From Acidimicrobiia bacterium (lineage in GTDB: Bacteria; Actinomycetota; Acidimicrobiia; Acidimicrobiales; Acidimicrobilacustridaceae): a DNA stretch of 49,510 nt. Shown here one piece after another: positions 1 to 7,092 of the stretch. The notes below the pieces were generated by a model that saw nothing but the letters and a program-made list of their open reading frames with translations, made no database searches and had not been told where the DNA came from. The stretch is from the NCBI GenBank assembly GCA_020832495.1, contig JAFIEP010000022.1, positions 1-49,510 of the forward strand, written 5' to 3'. Each line of letters starts with the position of its first letter. Position 1 is the first letter of the stretch. The position numbers and the translations under genes were made by a program.

Positions 1-548
1 CCGTTGGTCCCGCCGGACCACTCCTCGACCATCCAGTCGTTGTACGCCGTGACACACAGCGACGCGAGTTCTCGGTCGGAGGCCTCGAGGAAGGTCTGTC
101 CGCAGAAGCGAGGGAACGTCGGGAACGACAGCGAGGCCTCCACCCAGTTGACGTCCATGTCCTCGAGGCGAGCCGTCTGGTCGTAGCACCCGGGACGCAT
201 CTCGTCGTAGGTGATCGGCGTGAGGGTCACCTCGTCGACGGGGTAGCCGGCCGCGGCAATGATGCGGCGGTGCGGCATGATGAGGTCCTCGTACACCCAG
301 AAGTCGGCCTCGTTCCCGTCGTCGGCGAGGTCGAACGTGTACGTGGTGCCGTTGAAGGCCAGGTTCTTGACTCGCTTGCGCTCGACCCTCGGTCCGACGT
401 CGCTGTAGCGAGCGGGCAGGCGATCGGTCCACACGTTCGGCGGCTCGATGACGTGGTCGTCGACGCTCACGATCTTCGGGAGCTCACGATCGATCCACCC
501 CTCGTGTCGTGTCGTGGTGTCACGCTGATCGGCAACGGTGTCGGTCAC
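1..548 (-). CDS. Amidohydrolase-2 family protein, N-terminal part (runs off the left edge)
   Basis: Reading leftward from a GTG at 548 there is an open frame of at least 182 codons that leaves the window, so the C-terminus is missing. An ideal Shine-Dalgarno (AGGAGGA, about 554-560) lies just upstream. Near residue 28 is SVDDHVIEPPNVW, the N-terminal metal-site signature of TIM-barrel metal-dependent hydrolases of the COG2159 group. Members of this group hydrolyse or decarboxylate many substrates, and some sit in actinobacterial steroid or lipid clusters, so the substrate cannot be named. The gene is divergent from the acyl-CoA dehydrogenase gene at 707; three palindromic operators lie between the two. 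Confidence 0.8.
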   Translation of the reverse strand, partial: MTDTVADQRDTTTRHEGWIDRELPKIVSVDDHVIEPPNVWTDRLPARYSDVGPRVERKRVKNLAFNGTTYTFDLADDGNEADFWVYEDLIMPHRRIIAAAGYPVDEVTLTPITYDEMRPGCYDQTARLEDMDVNWVEASLSFPTFPRFCGQTFLEASDRELASLCVTAYNDWMVEEWSGGTN

Positions 549-593
549 CTGGGTCCTCCTGCTGATCAGCCCCGCCACACGCGAGGTCGATTC

Positions 594-608
594 CTGACCA
601 TCCGTCAG
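594..608. promoter_or_regulatory. TGACG-type palindromic operator, site 1 (degenerate)
   Basis: CTGACCATCCGTCAG, a weaker match to the palindrome repeated at 625, 683, 5373 and 5989. It is centred 31 bp (about three helical turns) from site 2. The shape (7-bp arms, 3-bp or smaller centre) suits a TetR-family dimer; the regulator is not identified. Confidence 0.5.
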
Positions 609-624
609 AATCCTAGTCAGTAAT

Positions 625-639
625 CTGACGGAACGTCAG
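625..639. promoter_or_regulatory. TGACG-type palindromic operator, site 2
   Basis: CTGACGGAACGTCAG is a perfect inverted repeat around a 3-bp centre, between the divergent amidohydrolase and acyl-CoA dehydrogenase genes. It shares its arms with sites 3 to 5. Confidence 0.7.
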
Positions 640-682
640 GTTCGGCCGAGTCGAAGCTGCGGTGAGCGGCCTTGCCCCGAAT

Positions 683-697
683 CTGACGATGCGTCAG
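683..697. promoter_or_regulatory. TGACG-type palindromic operator, site 3
   Basis: CTGACGATGCGTCAG is a perfect inverted repeat. It overlaps the presumed -10 hexamer CAGACT (695-700) of the acyl-CoA dehydrogenase gene that starts at 707, a typical repressor position. Confidence 0.7.
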
Positions 698-706
698 ACT
701 CGCCGG

Positions 707-1891
707 GTGGAGCTGCGCTGGAACGACACCGAGCGGGACTTCCGCGACGAGTGCCGGTCGTGGTTGTCCGACCACGTGCCGTCCCGACCCCTCCCTTCGG
801 GCGACACGGCGGAGGGCTTCGCCGCGCACCTCGAGTGGGAGCAGCAACTGTTCGAGGCTCGTTGGGCAGTGGTGTCGTGGCCCGAGCGCTACGGGGGTCG
901 CGACGCCTCGCTGTGGGAGTGGCTGATCTTCGAGGAGGAGTACTACCGGGCCGGGGCGCCACAGCGTGTCACCCAGAACGGCATCTTCCTCCTGGCCCCG
1001 ACCTTGTTCGAGTTCGGCACACCCGAGCAACAGAATCGGTTTCTTCCCCGTATGGCAGCGGCCGAGGACCTCTGGTGTCAGGGTTGGAGCGAACCGGAAG
1101 CCGGCAGCGACCTTGCCGGCATCCGCAGCCGGGCGGTGCGCGACGAGGAGGCCGGCGGCTGGCGACTGAGCGGACAGAAGACCTGGACCACCCGTGGCGC
1201 GTTCTGCACCCACCTGTTCGGGTTGTTCCGCACCGACCCCGAAGCCGAACGACACAAGGGGCTCACCTACTTCATGGTGCCCCTCGATGCCGAGGGCGTC
1301 ACCGTGCGGGGCTTCGGGCGGCTCGACGGCGACGAGGGGTTTGCCGAGGTGTTCTTCGACGGCGCCTTCGTGGGCGACGACATGGTCCTCGGAGAAGTCG
1401 ACCGGGGGTGGAGCGTGGCCATGGCCACGACCTCGTCCGAGCGGGGGCTGACCCTGCGGGCGCCCGGGCGCTTCACGGCTTCGGCGTCGCGGCTGGTCGA
1501 CCTGGCCAGATCGCGGGACGGGCTGGGCGACGGTTCGACCGAGCGGTCGCCGGTCCTCGCCGACGAGGTCACCCGAGCGTGGATGGACGCCCAGGCCTAC
1601 CGGCTCTACACGCTGGCCGACGTCACCGACATCGTCGAGGGGCGACCCCCCGGCGCTCGATCGAGCCTCAACAAGCTGTGGTGGTCGGAACTCGACGTGC
1701 ACATCGGCCGGACGGCACTCGACCTGCTCGGCGAGCGAGCAGAGTTGGTGGAAGGCGCGGAGGAGGCCGTGGCGGGCGGGGCGTGGATGAAGGCGTACCA
1801 GTTCGCCCTCTCCGGCCCGATCTACGCCGGGACGAACGAGATCCAGCGCAACATCGTGGCCGAGCGCGTGCTCGGTCTGCCGAGGCGATGA
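707..1891 (+). CDS. Acyl-CoA dehydrogenase (FadE family), first of a pair
   Basis: This 394-residue flavoprotein is predicted to introduce a 2,3 double bond in an acyl-CoA. It has the usual middle-domain motif WSEPEAGSDLAG, which contacts FAD and substrate, and the C-terminal YAGTNEIQRNIVAERVLG helix of a full-length subunit. I chose GTG 707 (protein beginning VELRWNDTERDF) because family members start there and because a -10-like CAGACT lies exactly six bases upstream. Earlier in-frame starts (GTG 662, ATG 689) would put the operator palindrome inside the gene. It overlaps the next acyl-CoA dehydrogenase by ATGA, so the two are translationally coupled and probably form a heteromeric FadE enzyme like those of mycobacterial sterol degradation (inference). 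Confidence 0.88.
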   Translation: MELRWNDTERDFRDECRSWLSDHVPSRPLPSGDTAEGFAAHLEWEQQLFEARWAVVSWPERYGGRDASLWEWLIFEEEYYRAGAPQRVTQNGIFLLAPTLFEFGTPEQQNRFLPRMAAAEDLWCQGWSEPEAGSDLAGIRSRAVRDEEAGGWRLSGQKTWTTRGAFCTHLFGLFRTDPEAERHKGLTYFMVPLDAEGVTVRGFGRLDGDEGFAEVFFDGAFVGDDMVLGEVDRGWSVAMATTSSERGLTLRAPGRFTASASRLVDLARSRDGLGDGSTERSPVLADEVTRAWMDAQAYRLYTLADVTDIVEGRPPGARSSLNKLWWSELDVHIGRTALDLLGERAELVEGAEEAVAGGAWMKAYQFALSGPIYAGTNEIQRNIVAERVLGLPRR

Positions 1892-3012
1892 CGATGCGCT
1901 TCGCTCTCTCCGATGACGGGCTCGGCTTCGCTGACGCCGTGCGCGATGCCCTCGGGAGCGTCGCACCTCCGGCGCATGTCCGGCGCTGGTGGGATGCGGC
2001 CGAGACGTCACTCGTCACGCCGCCGTTCACCGGCGACGGCCCTTGGCAGGCGCTGGTCGACATGGGAGTGGTGAGCGCCTGTCTTCCTGGCGACGTCGGT
2101 GGCGCCGGTCTGCGCTTCGTGGAGATGGTCGGGGTGTGCGAGGAGCTCGGGGCGGCAGCGTTGCCCGAGCCGGTGGTGGCCACCGCCGTGGTGGCTGCTC
2201 CGCTACTGGCTGATCTGGCGCAGATCGTTGACGGCGTGGGCGAAGCCTCGCCCGAGGTCGTCGAGGCGCTCGAGCAGGCACTGGACGATGTCGTTGCGGG
2301 CGCTGCGGCCGTCGCCGTGGCACCACAGGACGACACGCTCGTCGAGTGTGCCGACGCCGGGTGGCTGCTCGTGGAGGCCGACGGTGGGCTCCACCTCGTT
2401 GACGGCCGCTCGCTGCCAGCAAACGCCCTGGTGCCGCAGCGCAGCGTCGACGGCGCCCGCCGCGTCGCCCGCTTGGACCGAGCACACCTCGATCTCTCCG
2501 CCGCCACGCAGCTGTGCGGCACCGGCGAGGCAGCCACCGCCTGGGTTGCCGCCCGGCGCCGAGCGGAGGTGGCCTGTGCGGCCCAGCTCGTGGGTCTGGG
2601 CCGCCCGATGCTGGCGCTCACCGTCGACTACGTCAACCAACGCCGGCAGTTCGGTGTACCCGTTGGGTCGTTCCAGGCGGTGAAGCACCAGTTGGCCGAT
2701 GCTGCGTTACACCTCGAGTTCGCCGTACCGCCGGTGCGCTTCGCTGCTGCGGTGCTCTCCGGCGTCGAGGGAACCGAGGACGCCGAGTGGGGCCCGCTCG
2801 GTGAGCCGCAGGTGGCGGTGTCGACGGCGAAGGCGGCGGCCTCCGACGCCGCCGAGCAGGTGGCAGCTGCGGCCCTGCAGTGCCACGGGGCCATCGGCTA
2901 CACGGTCGAGCACGACCTGCACCTGTACATGAAGCGCACGTGGGCACTGGCCCGGAGCCACGGCGACGCCGCCACGCACCGCAGCATCGTTGCGACGCAC
3001 CTCCTGCGATGA
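1888..3012 (+). CDS. Acyl-CoA dehydrogenase-like second subunit (FadE family)
   Basis: The 374-residue product starts at ATG 1888, overlapping the stop of the previous gene by four bases. It is a divergent acyl-CoA dehydrogenase: the family fold is clear (RRQFGVPVGSFQAVKHQLAD in the middle, CHGAIGYTVEHDLHLYMKR near residue 330), but the C-terminus lacks the AGTNEIQR segment of the partner. Such unequal pairs are known in actinobacteria as alpha2beta2 acyl-CoA dehydrogenases acting on steroid side chains or rings. Substrate is not known. Confidence 0.85.
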   Translation: MTMRFALSDDGLGFADAVRDALGSVAPPAHVRRWWDAAETSLVTPPFTGDGPWQALVDMGVVSACLPGDVGGAGLRFVEMVGVCEELGAAALPEPVVATAVVAAPLLADLAQIVDGVGEASPEVVEALEQALDDVVAGAAAVAVAPQDDTLVECADAGWLLVEADGGLHLVDGRSLPANALVPQRSVDGARRVARLDRAHLDLSAATQLCGTGEAATAWVAARRRAEVACAAQLVGLGRPMLALTVDYVNQRRQFGVPVGSFQAVKHQLADAALHLEFAVPPVRFAAAVLSGVEGTEDAEWGPLGEPQVAVSTAKAAASDAAEQVAAAALQCHGAIGYTVEHDLHLYMKRTWALARSHGDAATHRSIVATHLLR

Positions 3013-3099
3013 CCCACCTCCGTGCAGCCCTGGCGAGCCACGCCGGTCGTCAGCAGCGGGCGTCGCCTACCCCGGCGCCCTCGCTCCAGCCGCCGTCCG

Positions 3100-3151
3100 T
3101 TTTCCTGCGTACGGTCGCGAGGCCTGGACCCGCGATACGTACGCAAGATCC
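3100..3151 (+). repeat. Intergenic palindromic repeat, copy 1
   Basis: About 52 bp beginning TTTTCCTGCGTACG and ending ACGTACGCAAGATCC, an imperfect inverted repeat (TGCGTACG against CGTACGCA). Near-identical units occur at 3171, 7016 (inverted) and, degraded, 10066. It lies between the acyl-CoA dehydrogenase pair and the thiolase. Confidence 0.75.
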
Positions 3152-3170
3152 TCGTGGTCGCCACCGCCCG

Positions 3171-3222
3171 CTTTCCTGCGTACGTTCGCCAGGCCAGGGC
3201 CCGCCGAACGCACGCAAGATCC
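3171..3222 (+). repeat. Intergenic palindromic repeat, copy 2
   Basis: Same unit as copy 1, in the same orientation, 71 bp downstream (CTTTCCTGCGTACGTTCG to ACGCACGCAAGATCC). The arms carry compensating and non-compensating differences. Together with copy 1 it fills most of the 247-bp gap before the thiolase. Confidence 0.75.
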
Positions 3223-3259
3223 GCCTGATCGCCCCTGCCACCCTGAGGAGAGCCAGTCA

Positions 3260-4426
3260 ATGAGCGAGGCCTACATCGTCGATGCCGTGCGAACGCCGGT
3301 CGGCCGCCGCAACGGCGGGTTGGCCGCCGTGCATCCCGCTGATCTCGGTGCCCACAGCATCGCGGCGCTCGTGGACCGCACGGGCATCGACCCCGCGGCG
3401 GTGGACGATGTCGTGTTCGGTTGCGTGGACACCATCGGTCCGCAAGCGGGCGACATCGCGCGTACCGCGTGGTTGGCCGCCGGCTTGCCCGACAGCGTGC
3501 CGGGCACCACGGTCGACCGCCAGTGCGGCTCGTCGCAGCAGGCGGTCCACTTCGCCGCTCAGGGTGTCATGAGCGGCACCCAGGATCTCGTGGTGGCGGG
3601 CGGGGTGCAGAACATGAGCCAGGTGCCTATCTCCTCGGCCATGCTGGCCGCCCAGCCGCCGGTGACCCCGATCGCCTTCGAGGACCCGTTCCGGACCAGC
3701 GAGGGCTGGTTGGCCCGCTACGGCGACCAGGAGATCAACCAGTTTCGCTCGGCCGACATGATCGCCGAACGCTGGGACTGCTCCCGGGACGAGATGGAGG
3801 CGTTCGCCCTCGAGAGCCACGCCCGGGCGGTGCGGGCCATCGACGAGGGTCGCTTCGAGCATCAGATCGTGCCTCTGGGCGAGGCGTCCGTCGACGAGGG
3901 CCCGAGGCGCGAGCCGGACCTCGACAAGATGCGCAGTCTCCAACCACTCATCGAGGGTGGTCGGGTCACCGCAGCGATGGCCAGCCAGATCTCCGACGCC
4001 TCCGCCGCGCTGCTGGTGGCCTCCGAGCAGGCGGTCAAGGACCACGGGCTCACGCCCCGAGCGCGGATCCATCACCTGTCGGTGCGGGGTGACGACCCCG
4101 TGTGGATGCTGACCGCCCCCATTCCCGCCACCCGCCATGCCCTCGAGCGGACCGGGATGTCGCTCGATGACATCGACCTGGTGGAGATCAACGAGGCGTT
4201 CGCCTCGGTCGTGCTGGCCTGGATCAAGGACCTGCACGCCGACCCGACAAAGGTCAACGTCAACGGCGGCGCAATCGCGCTCGGTCATCCCCTGGGCGCC
4301 ACCGGTGCCCGGCTCATGACCACACTGCTCGACGAACTCGACCGGACCGGTGGGCGCTACGGGCTGCAGACGATGTGCGAGGGCGGCGGGCAGGCCAACG
4401 TGACCATCATCGAGCGCCTGGGCTGA
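3260..4426 (+). CDS. Thiolase, FadA6-like acetyl-CoA acyltransferase
   Basis: The 388-residue enzyme would cleave a 3-ketoacyl-CoA with CoA. The nucleophile Cys is in DRQCGSSQQAVHF (about residue 90), the His in NGGAIALGHPLGATGA and the second Cys in MCEGGGQANVTI. From memory the protein follows mycobacterial FadA6 (Rv3556c) closely along its length, including GGVQNMSQVPISSAM and RYGDQEINQFR; FadA6 belongs to steroid C/D-ring (HIP) degradation. ATG 3260 has a TGAGGAG ribosome site at 3244-3250. It follows the FadE pair, as FadA6 does in mycobacteria, which supports a ring-degradation role (inference). Confidence 0.88.
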   Translation: MSEAYIVDAVRTPVGRRNGGLAAVHPADLGAHSIAALVDRTGIDPAAVDDVVFGCVDTIGPQAGDIARTAWLAAGLPDSVPGTTVDRQCGSSQQAVHFAAQGVMSGTQDLVVAGGVQNMSQVPISSAMLAAQPPVTPIAFEDPFRTSEGWLARYGDQEINQFRSADMIAERWDCSRDEMEAFALESHARAVRAIDEGRFEHQIVPLGEASVDEGPRREPDLDKMRSLQPLIEGGRVTAAMASQISDASAALLVASEQAVKDHGLTPRARIHHLSVRGDDPVWMLTAPIPATRHALERTGMSLDDIDLVEINEAFASVVLAWIKDLHADPTKVNVNGGAIALGHPLGATGARLMTTLLDELDRTGGRYGLQTMCEGGGQANVTIIERLG

Positions 4427-4475
4427 GCGAGCGGATTGGCGTTCGCGAACGGCTGCGGCGCTCAACCATCACTGC

Positions 4476-5339
4476 TCAGCTCATGGCGGCGACGAACTCG
4501 ACGAGCGGGGCGTACTCATCGAGCGTGTTCAGCACCTCCGCCTCGCCAGCAGAGGGCAGACGCACCACGCACTCGGTGACGCCGATCTCGGCGAAGTGCT
4601 CGAGCTTGCCCGGTGTGGGTACCGACCCGAACGGCACGATGCCGAACGTCGACGGATCCCGCCCGGCGGCGGCCAGTTCCTCGTGGAGCACCGGGATCGA
4701 ACGGCTGAGTCCGGCGCCCCCGATCGGGATCCAGCCGTCGGCCCACTCGACGAGGTGCGACCGCAGCTTCGGTCCGTCACCGCCGCCGAGCAAGACGGGC
4801 AAGTGCGGACGCGTCGCGTTCGTGAGGGGCTTCGGCCACGACCAGCTCGGCGAGAACGACACGTGCGCTCCGGCGTAGGCGGCCTCGTCCTCGGTCCACA
4901 GCGCCCGCATCGCAGCCACACTCTCGGCCACCACGCCGCGACGCTCCGACATGGCCACGCCGTGGTGCTCGAGTTCGTCCTCGTTCCACCCGAAGCCTAC
5001 GCCCACCTCGAGTCGACCGCCGCTGAGCAGGTCGAGCGACGCCAGTGCCTTGGCGGTGACGATGGGCTCGCGCTGCGCCGGCAACAGGATGCCGGTGCCG
5101 ACCCGGAGCCGGCTGGTGACCGTGGCCGCCGCGGTCAGGGCCACGATCGGGTCGAGCGTGCGCCGGTATTCCTCGGGGAGCTCACCGCCACCCACAGGTG
5201 GGGGAGTGCGACGAGAGACCGGAATGTGGGTGTGCTCGGGGAGCCACAGCGAGTGGAACCCCCGGTCCTCCACCGCTCGGGCCAGCGTGGCCATGTCGAT
5301 GCTGCGGTCGGTGGCGAAGATGGTGACACCCAGGTGCAT
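4476..5339 (-). CDS. LLM-class F420-dependent oxidoreductase
   Basis: The 287-residue protein begins MHLGVTIFATDRSID and has the luciferase-like TIM-barrel features LWLPEHTHIP, RLRVGTGILLPAQREPI, LDLLSGGRLEVGVGFGWNEDE and LLGGGDGPKL. The actinobacterial subgroup with these motifs binds coenzyme F420; its substrates are mostly unknown. The gene converges on the thiolase. A TAGGGT hexamer lies six bases before the ATG, so the transcript is probably leaderless, and operator site 4 lies just upstream of it. Confidence 0.85.
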   Translation of the reverse strand: MHLGVTIFATDRSIDMATLARAVEDRGFHSLWLPEHTHIPVSRRTPPPVGGGELPEEYRRTLDPIVALTAAATVTSRLRVGTGILLPAQREPIVTAKALASLDLLSGGRLEVGVGFGWNEDELEHHGVAMSERRGVVAESVAAMRALWTEDEAAYAGAHVSFSPSWSWPKPLTNATRPHLPVLLGGGDGPKLRSHLVEWADGWIPIGGAGLSRSIPVLHEELAAAGRDPSTFGIVPFGSVPTPGKLEHFAEIGVTECVVRLPSAGEAEVLNTLDEYAPLVEFVAAMS

Positions 5340-5345
5340 GGTCGG

Positions 5346-5351
5346 ACCCTA
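5346..5351 (-). promoter_or_regulatory. -10 element of a leaderless promoter for the LLM gene
   Basis: TAGGGT on the minus strand followed by six bases and then the ATG at 5339. Confidence 0.6.
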
Positions 5352-5372
5352 CCGCCGGCGTCGGAGCCGTTC

Positions 5373-5387
5373 TTGACGACCCGTCAG
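5373..5387. promoter_or_regulatory. TGACG-type palindromic operator, site 4
   Basis: TTGACGACCCGTCAG, embedded in a segment (CCGTTCTTGACGACCCGTCA and the following GATT) that is repeated exactly at site 5. It covers the expected -35 region of the leaderless LLM promoter and also lies upstream of the divergent lipoprotein gene. Confidence 0.7.
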
Positions 5388-5459
5388 ATTGGGGCCGCGT
5401 CGCAGGATGTGGGACCTTCGACCCTTCACGATGTCGATGTCGGGGGAGAGTCTCGGTTC

Positions 5460-5936
5460 ATGCGACGACTCCTGTTCATCTGTTCGCTGTCGGCCCTTCT
5501 CGTCGGGGCAGGTGCCTGTGGTGGCGACGATGCCGACACCGATGCCGCTGACGAGGTCACCACGACGACGGTGGGGACGGACACCACCCTCGATGGCGAG
5601 CGTGATGACGCCGTTGAGGACGCCGCCCCCGACGAGGATGCGGCGCGTGCGGTGGTCGACGCCTTCATGGACGCCCGCGTGGAGAGTGCTGGTGACGCCG
5701 AAGAGTTCCTGACGCCGATCTCGAACGAGCAGTTCACCGACGACCTGGCGCTCTACGACGTGGCCTCGTACGAGATCGCCGCCGTCGAGGGTGCTGACGC
5801 CAACTCCTTCGAGGTGACTGTCGACGTCGTCGACGAGAACGGTGACGAGCGCACCGAGACACTCTTCGTCGGACCCGGTGAGACGATCGCCGGCGACCAG
5901 GAGGCCTATGTGATCCGTGGCGTCGCGCTGAGCTGA
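5460..5936 (+). CDS. Small secreted lipoprotein of unknown function
   Basis: The 158-residue product starts MRRLLFICSLSALLVG, a short basic and hydrophobic signal, with a lipobox-like AGAC ending at Cys20. A low-complexity Asp/Thr/Glu linker follows (about residues 21-60), then a compact acidic domain of about 95 residues with alternating beta-type sequence (VASYEIAAVEG, SFEVTVDVVDENGDERTETLFV). The domain resembles NTF2-like or nuclear-transport-type lipoprotein domains only loosely, so I do not assign it. A GGGGGAGAG ribosome site precedes ATG 5460. Confidence 0.8.
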   Translation: MRRLLFICSLSALLVGAGACGGDDADTDAADEVTTTTVGTDTTLDGERDDAVEDAAPDEDAARAVVDAFMDARVESAGDAEEFLTPISNEQFTDDLALYDVASYEIAAVEGADANSFEVTVDVVDENGDERTETLFVGPGETIAGDQEAYVIRGVALS

Positions 5937-5988
5937 GCGCGTAGGCGCCTCTTCGGTTGCCGGCATGACTGGTGACGGGCCGCCGTTC

Positions 5989-6003
5989 TTGACGACCCGT
6001 CAG
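5989..6003. promoter_or_regulatory. TGACG-type palindromic operator, site 5
   Basis: TTGACGACCCGTCAG, identical to site 4 with identical flanks, 43 bp upstream of the SDR start. A CATGAT hexamer at 6009-6014 could be the -10. Confidence 0.7.
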
Positions 6004-6045
6004 ATTCATGAGGCATGATCGTGCCAGTCGATCGAGGAGCACACC

Positions 6046-6957
6046 ATGGCAGGCATCTGCGAAGGACGGGTCGTCATCGTCACGGGAGCGGGGCGAGGGC
6101 TGGGCCGCGCCCACGCACTGGCGTTCGCCGCCGAGGGCGCCAAGGTCGTGGTGAACGACCTCGGTGCGTCACGTGAAGGAGAGGGAACCTCCGACGAGCC
6201 GGCCCACCAAGTGGTCGAGGAGATCCGCACCAGCGGTGGCGAGGCCGTGGCCCACGGCGCCGACGTGGCCGACTGGGAGCAGGCTGCCGACCTGGTGAAC
6301 AGCTCGCTGGAAGCCTTCGGACGGCTCGACGTGCTGGTCAACAACGCCGGCTTCCTGCGTGATCGCATGCTGGCCACCATGAGCGAGCAGGAGTGGGACG
6401 CCGTGATGCGGGTGCATCTCAAGGGGCACTTCGCTCCCACCCGTCATGCCATCGAGCACTGGCGAACCGCCGCCAAGGCCGGCGAGGCAGTCGACGCCCG
6501 GATCATCAACACGTCGTCGGGTGCGGGCCTGCTGGGCAGCGTCGGGCAGGGCAACTACTCCGCCGCCAAGGCAGGTATCGCCACGTTGACGCTGGTGGAG
6601 GCCGCCGAGTTCGGCCGCTACGGGGTGACGGCCAACGCCATCGCGCCAGCGGCGCGCACGCGCATGACCGAGGAAGTGTTCGCCGCCACCATGGCCGCAC
6701 CGGGAGAGGGTGAGTTCGACGCCATGGATCCGGCCAACGTGTCGCCGCTGGTGGTCTGGCTGGGGAGCGCCCAGTCGGCGGGGGTGACGGGACGCATGTT
6801 CGAGGTGGAGGGGGGCTCCATCTCGGTGGCCGACGGTTGGCAGCACGGTCCCGCCGAGGACCTCGGCCGCCGATGGGTGCCGTCAGAGGTGGGGCCTGCG
6901 GTGGTTCGCCTCCTCGAGGAGGCACCCGCTGCGGCCCCCGTCTACGGCGCCGGCTGA
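6046..6957 (+). CDS. Short-chain dehydrogenase/reductase, 3-hydroxyacyl-CoA dehydrogenase type
   Basis: The 303-residue protein has the NAD(P) motif TGAGRGLGRAHALAFAAEGA (residues 12-31), VNNAG near residue 100 and the catalytic pair in QGNYSAAKAG. The GRAHALAF start and NDLG after strand 2 are typical of SDRs related to the dehydrogenase unit of peroxisomal multifunctional enzyme 2, which oxidise (3R)-hydroxyacyl-CoA. It is about 50 residues longer than a minimal SDR, with a C-terminal tail after the GG(S)I segment. A GAGGAG ribosome site precedes ATG 6046. Operator site 5 places it in the same regulon as the FadE pair. Confidence 0.85.
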   Translation: MAGICEGRVVIVTGAGRGLGRAHALAFAAEGAKVVVNDLGASREGEGTSDEPAHQVVEEIRTSGGEAVAHGADVADWEQAADLVNSSLEAFGRLDVLVNNAGFLRDRMLATMSEQEWDAVMRVHLKGHFAPTRHAIEHWRTAAKAGEAVDARIINTSSGAGLLGSVGQGNYSAAKAGIATLTLVEAAEFGRYGVTANAIAPAARTRMTEEVFAATMAAPGEGEFDAMDPANVSPLVVWLGSAQSAGVTGRMFEVEGGSISVADGWQHGPAEDLGRRWVPSEVGPAVVRLLEEAPAAAPVYGAG

Positions 6958-7015
6958 GCTGGGCTCGAGCGGGGTTGCGCCGCTGGCGCCATCCCGGCCG
7001 CCGGCAGCGGTCGCC

Positions 7016-7070
7016 AGGATCTTGCGTACGTCTCGCGGGTCCTGACCTCGCGAACGTACGCACGAAAACC
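7016..7070 (-). repeat. Intergenic palindromic repeat, copy 3 (inverted)
   Basis: Read on the minus strand it runs GGTTTTCGTGCGTACGTTCG to GACGTACGCAAGATCC, the best-preserved palindrome of the family. It sits between convergent genes (SDR end 6957, SLH protein end 7093), where a hairpin could also end transcription. Confidence 0.75.
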
Positions 7071-7092
7071 GGGGGTCCCGTGGTGGCTGAGG

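Noticed and set aside
689-691. ATG at 689 as start of the acyl-CoA dehydrogenase
   Set aside because: It lies in the centre of operator palindrome site 3 and has no ribosome site; GTG 707 has a -10-like hexamer at exact leaderless spacing and matches the family N-terminus.
617-2011. Minus-strand open frame opposite the first acyl-CoA dehydrogenase
   Set aside because: No recognisable domain, starts inside the other gene and ends inside the operator region; the plus-strand dehydrogenase explains the sequence.
4427-4475. Bidirectional terminator between the FadA6-like thiolase and the LLM gene
   Set aside because: There is a small GTTCGCGAAC palindrome but no long stem or T tract, so termination cannot be supported.
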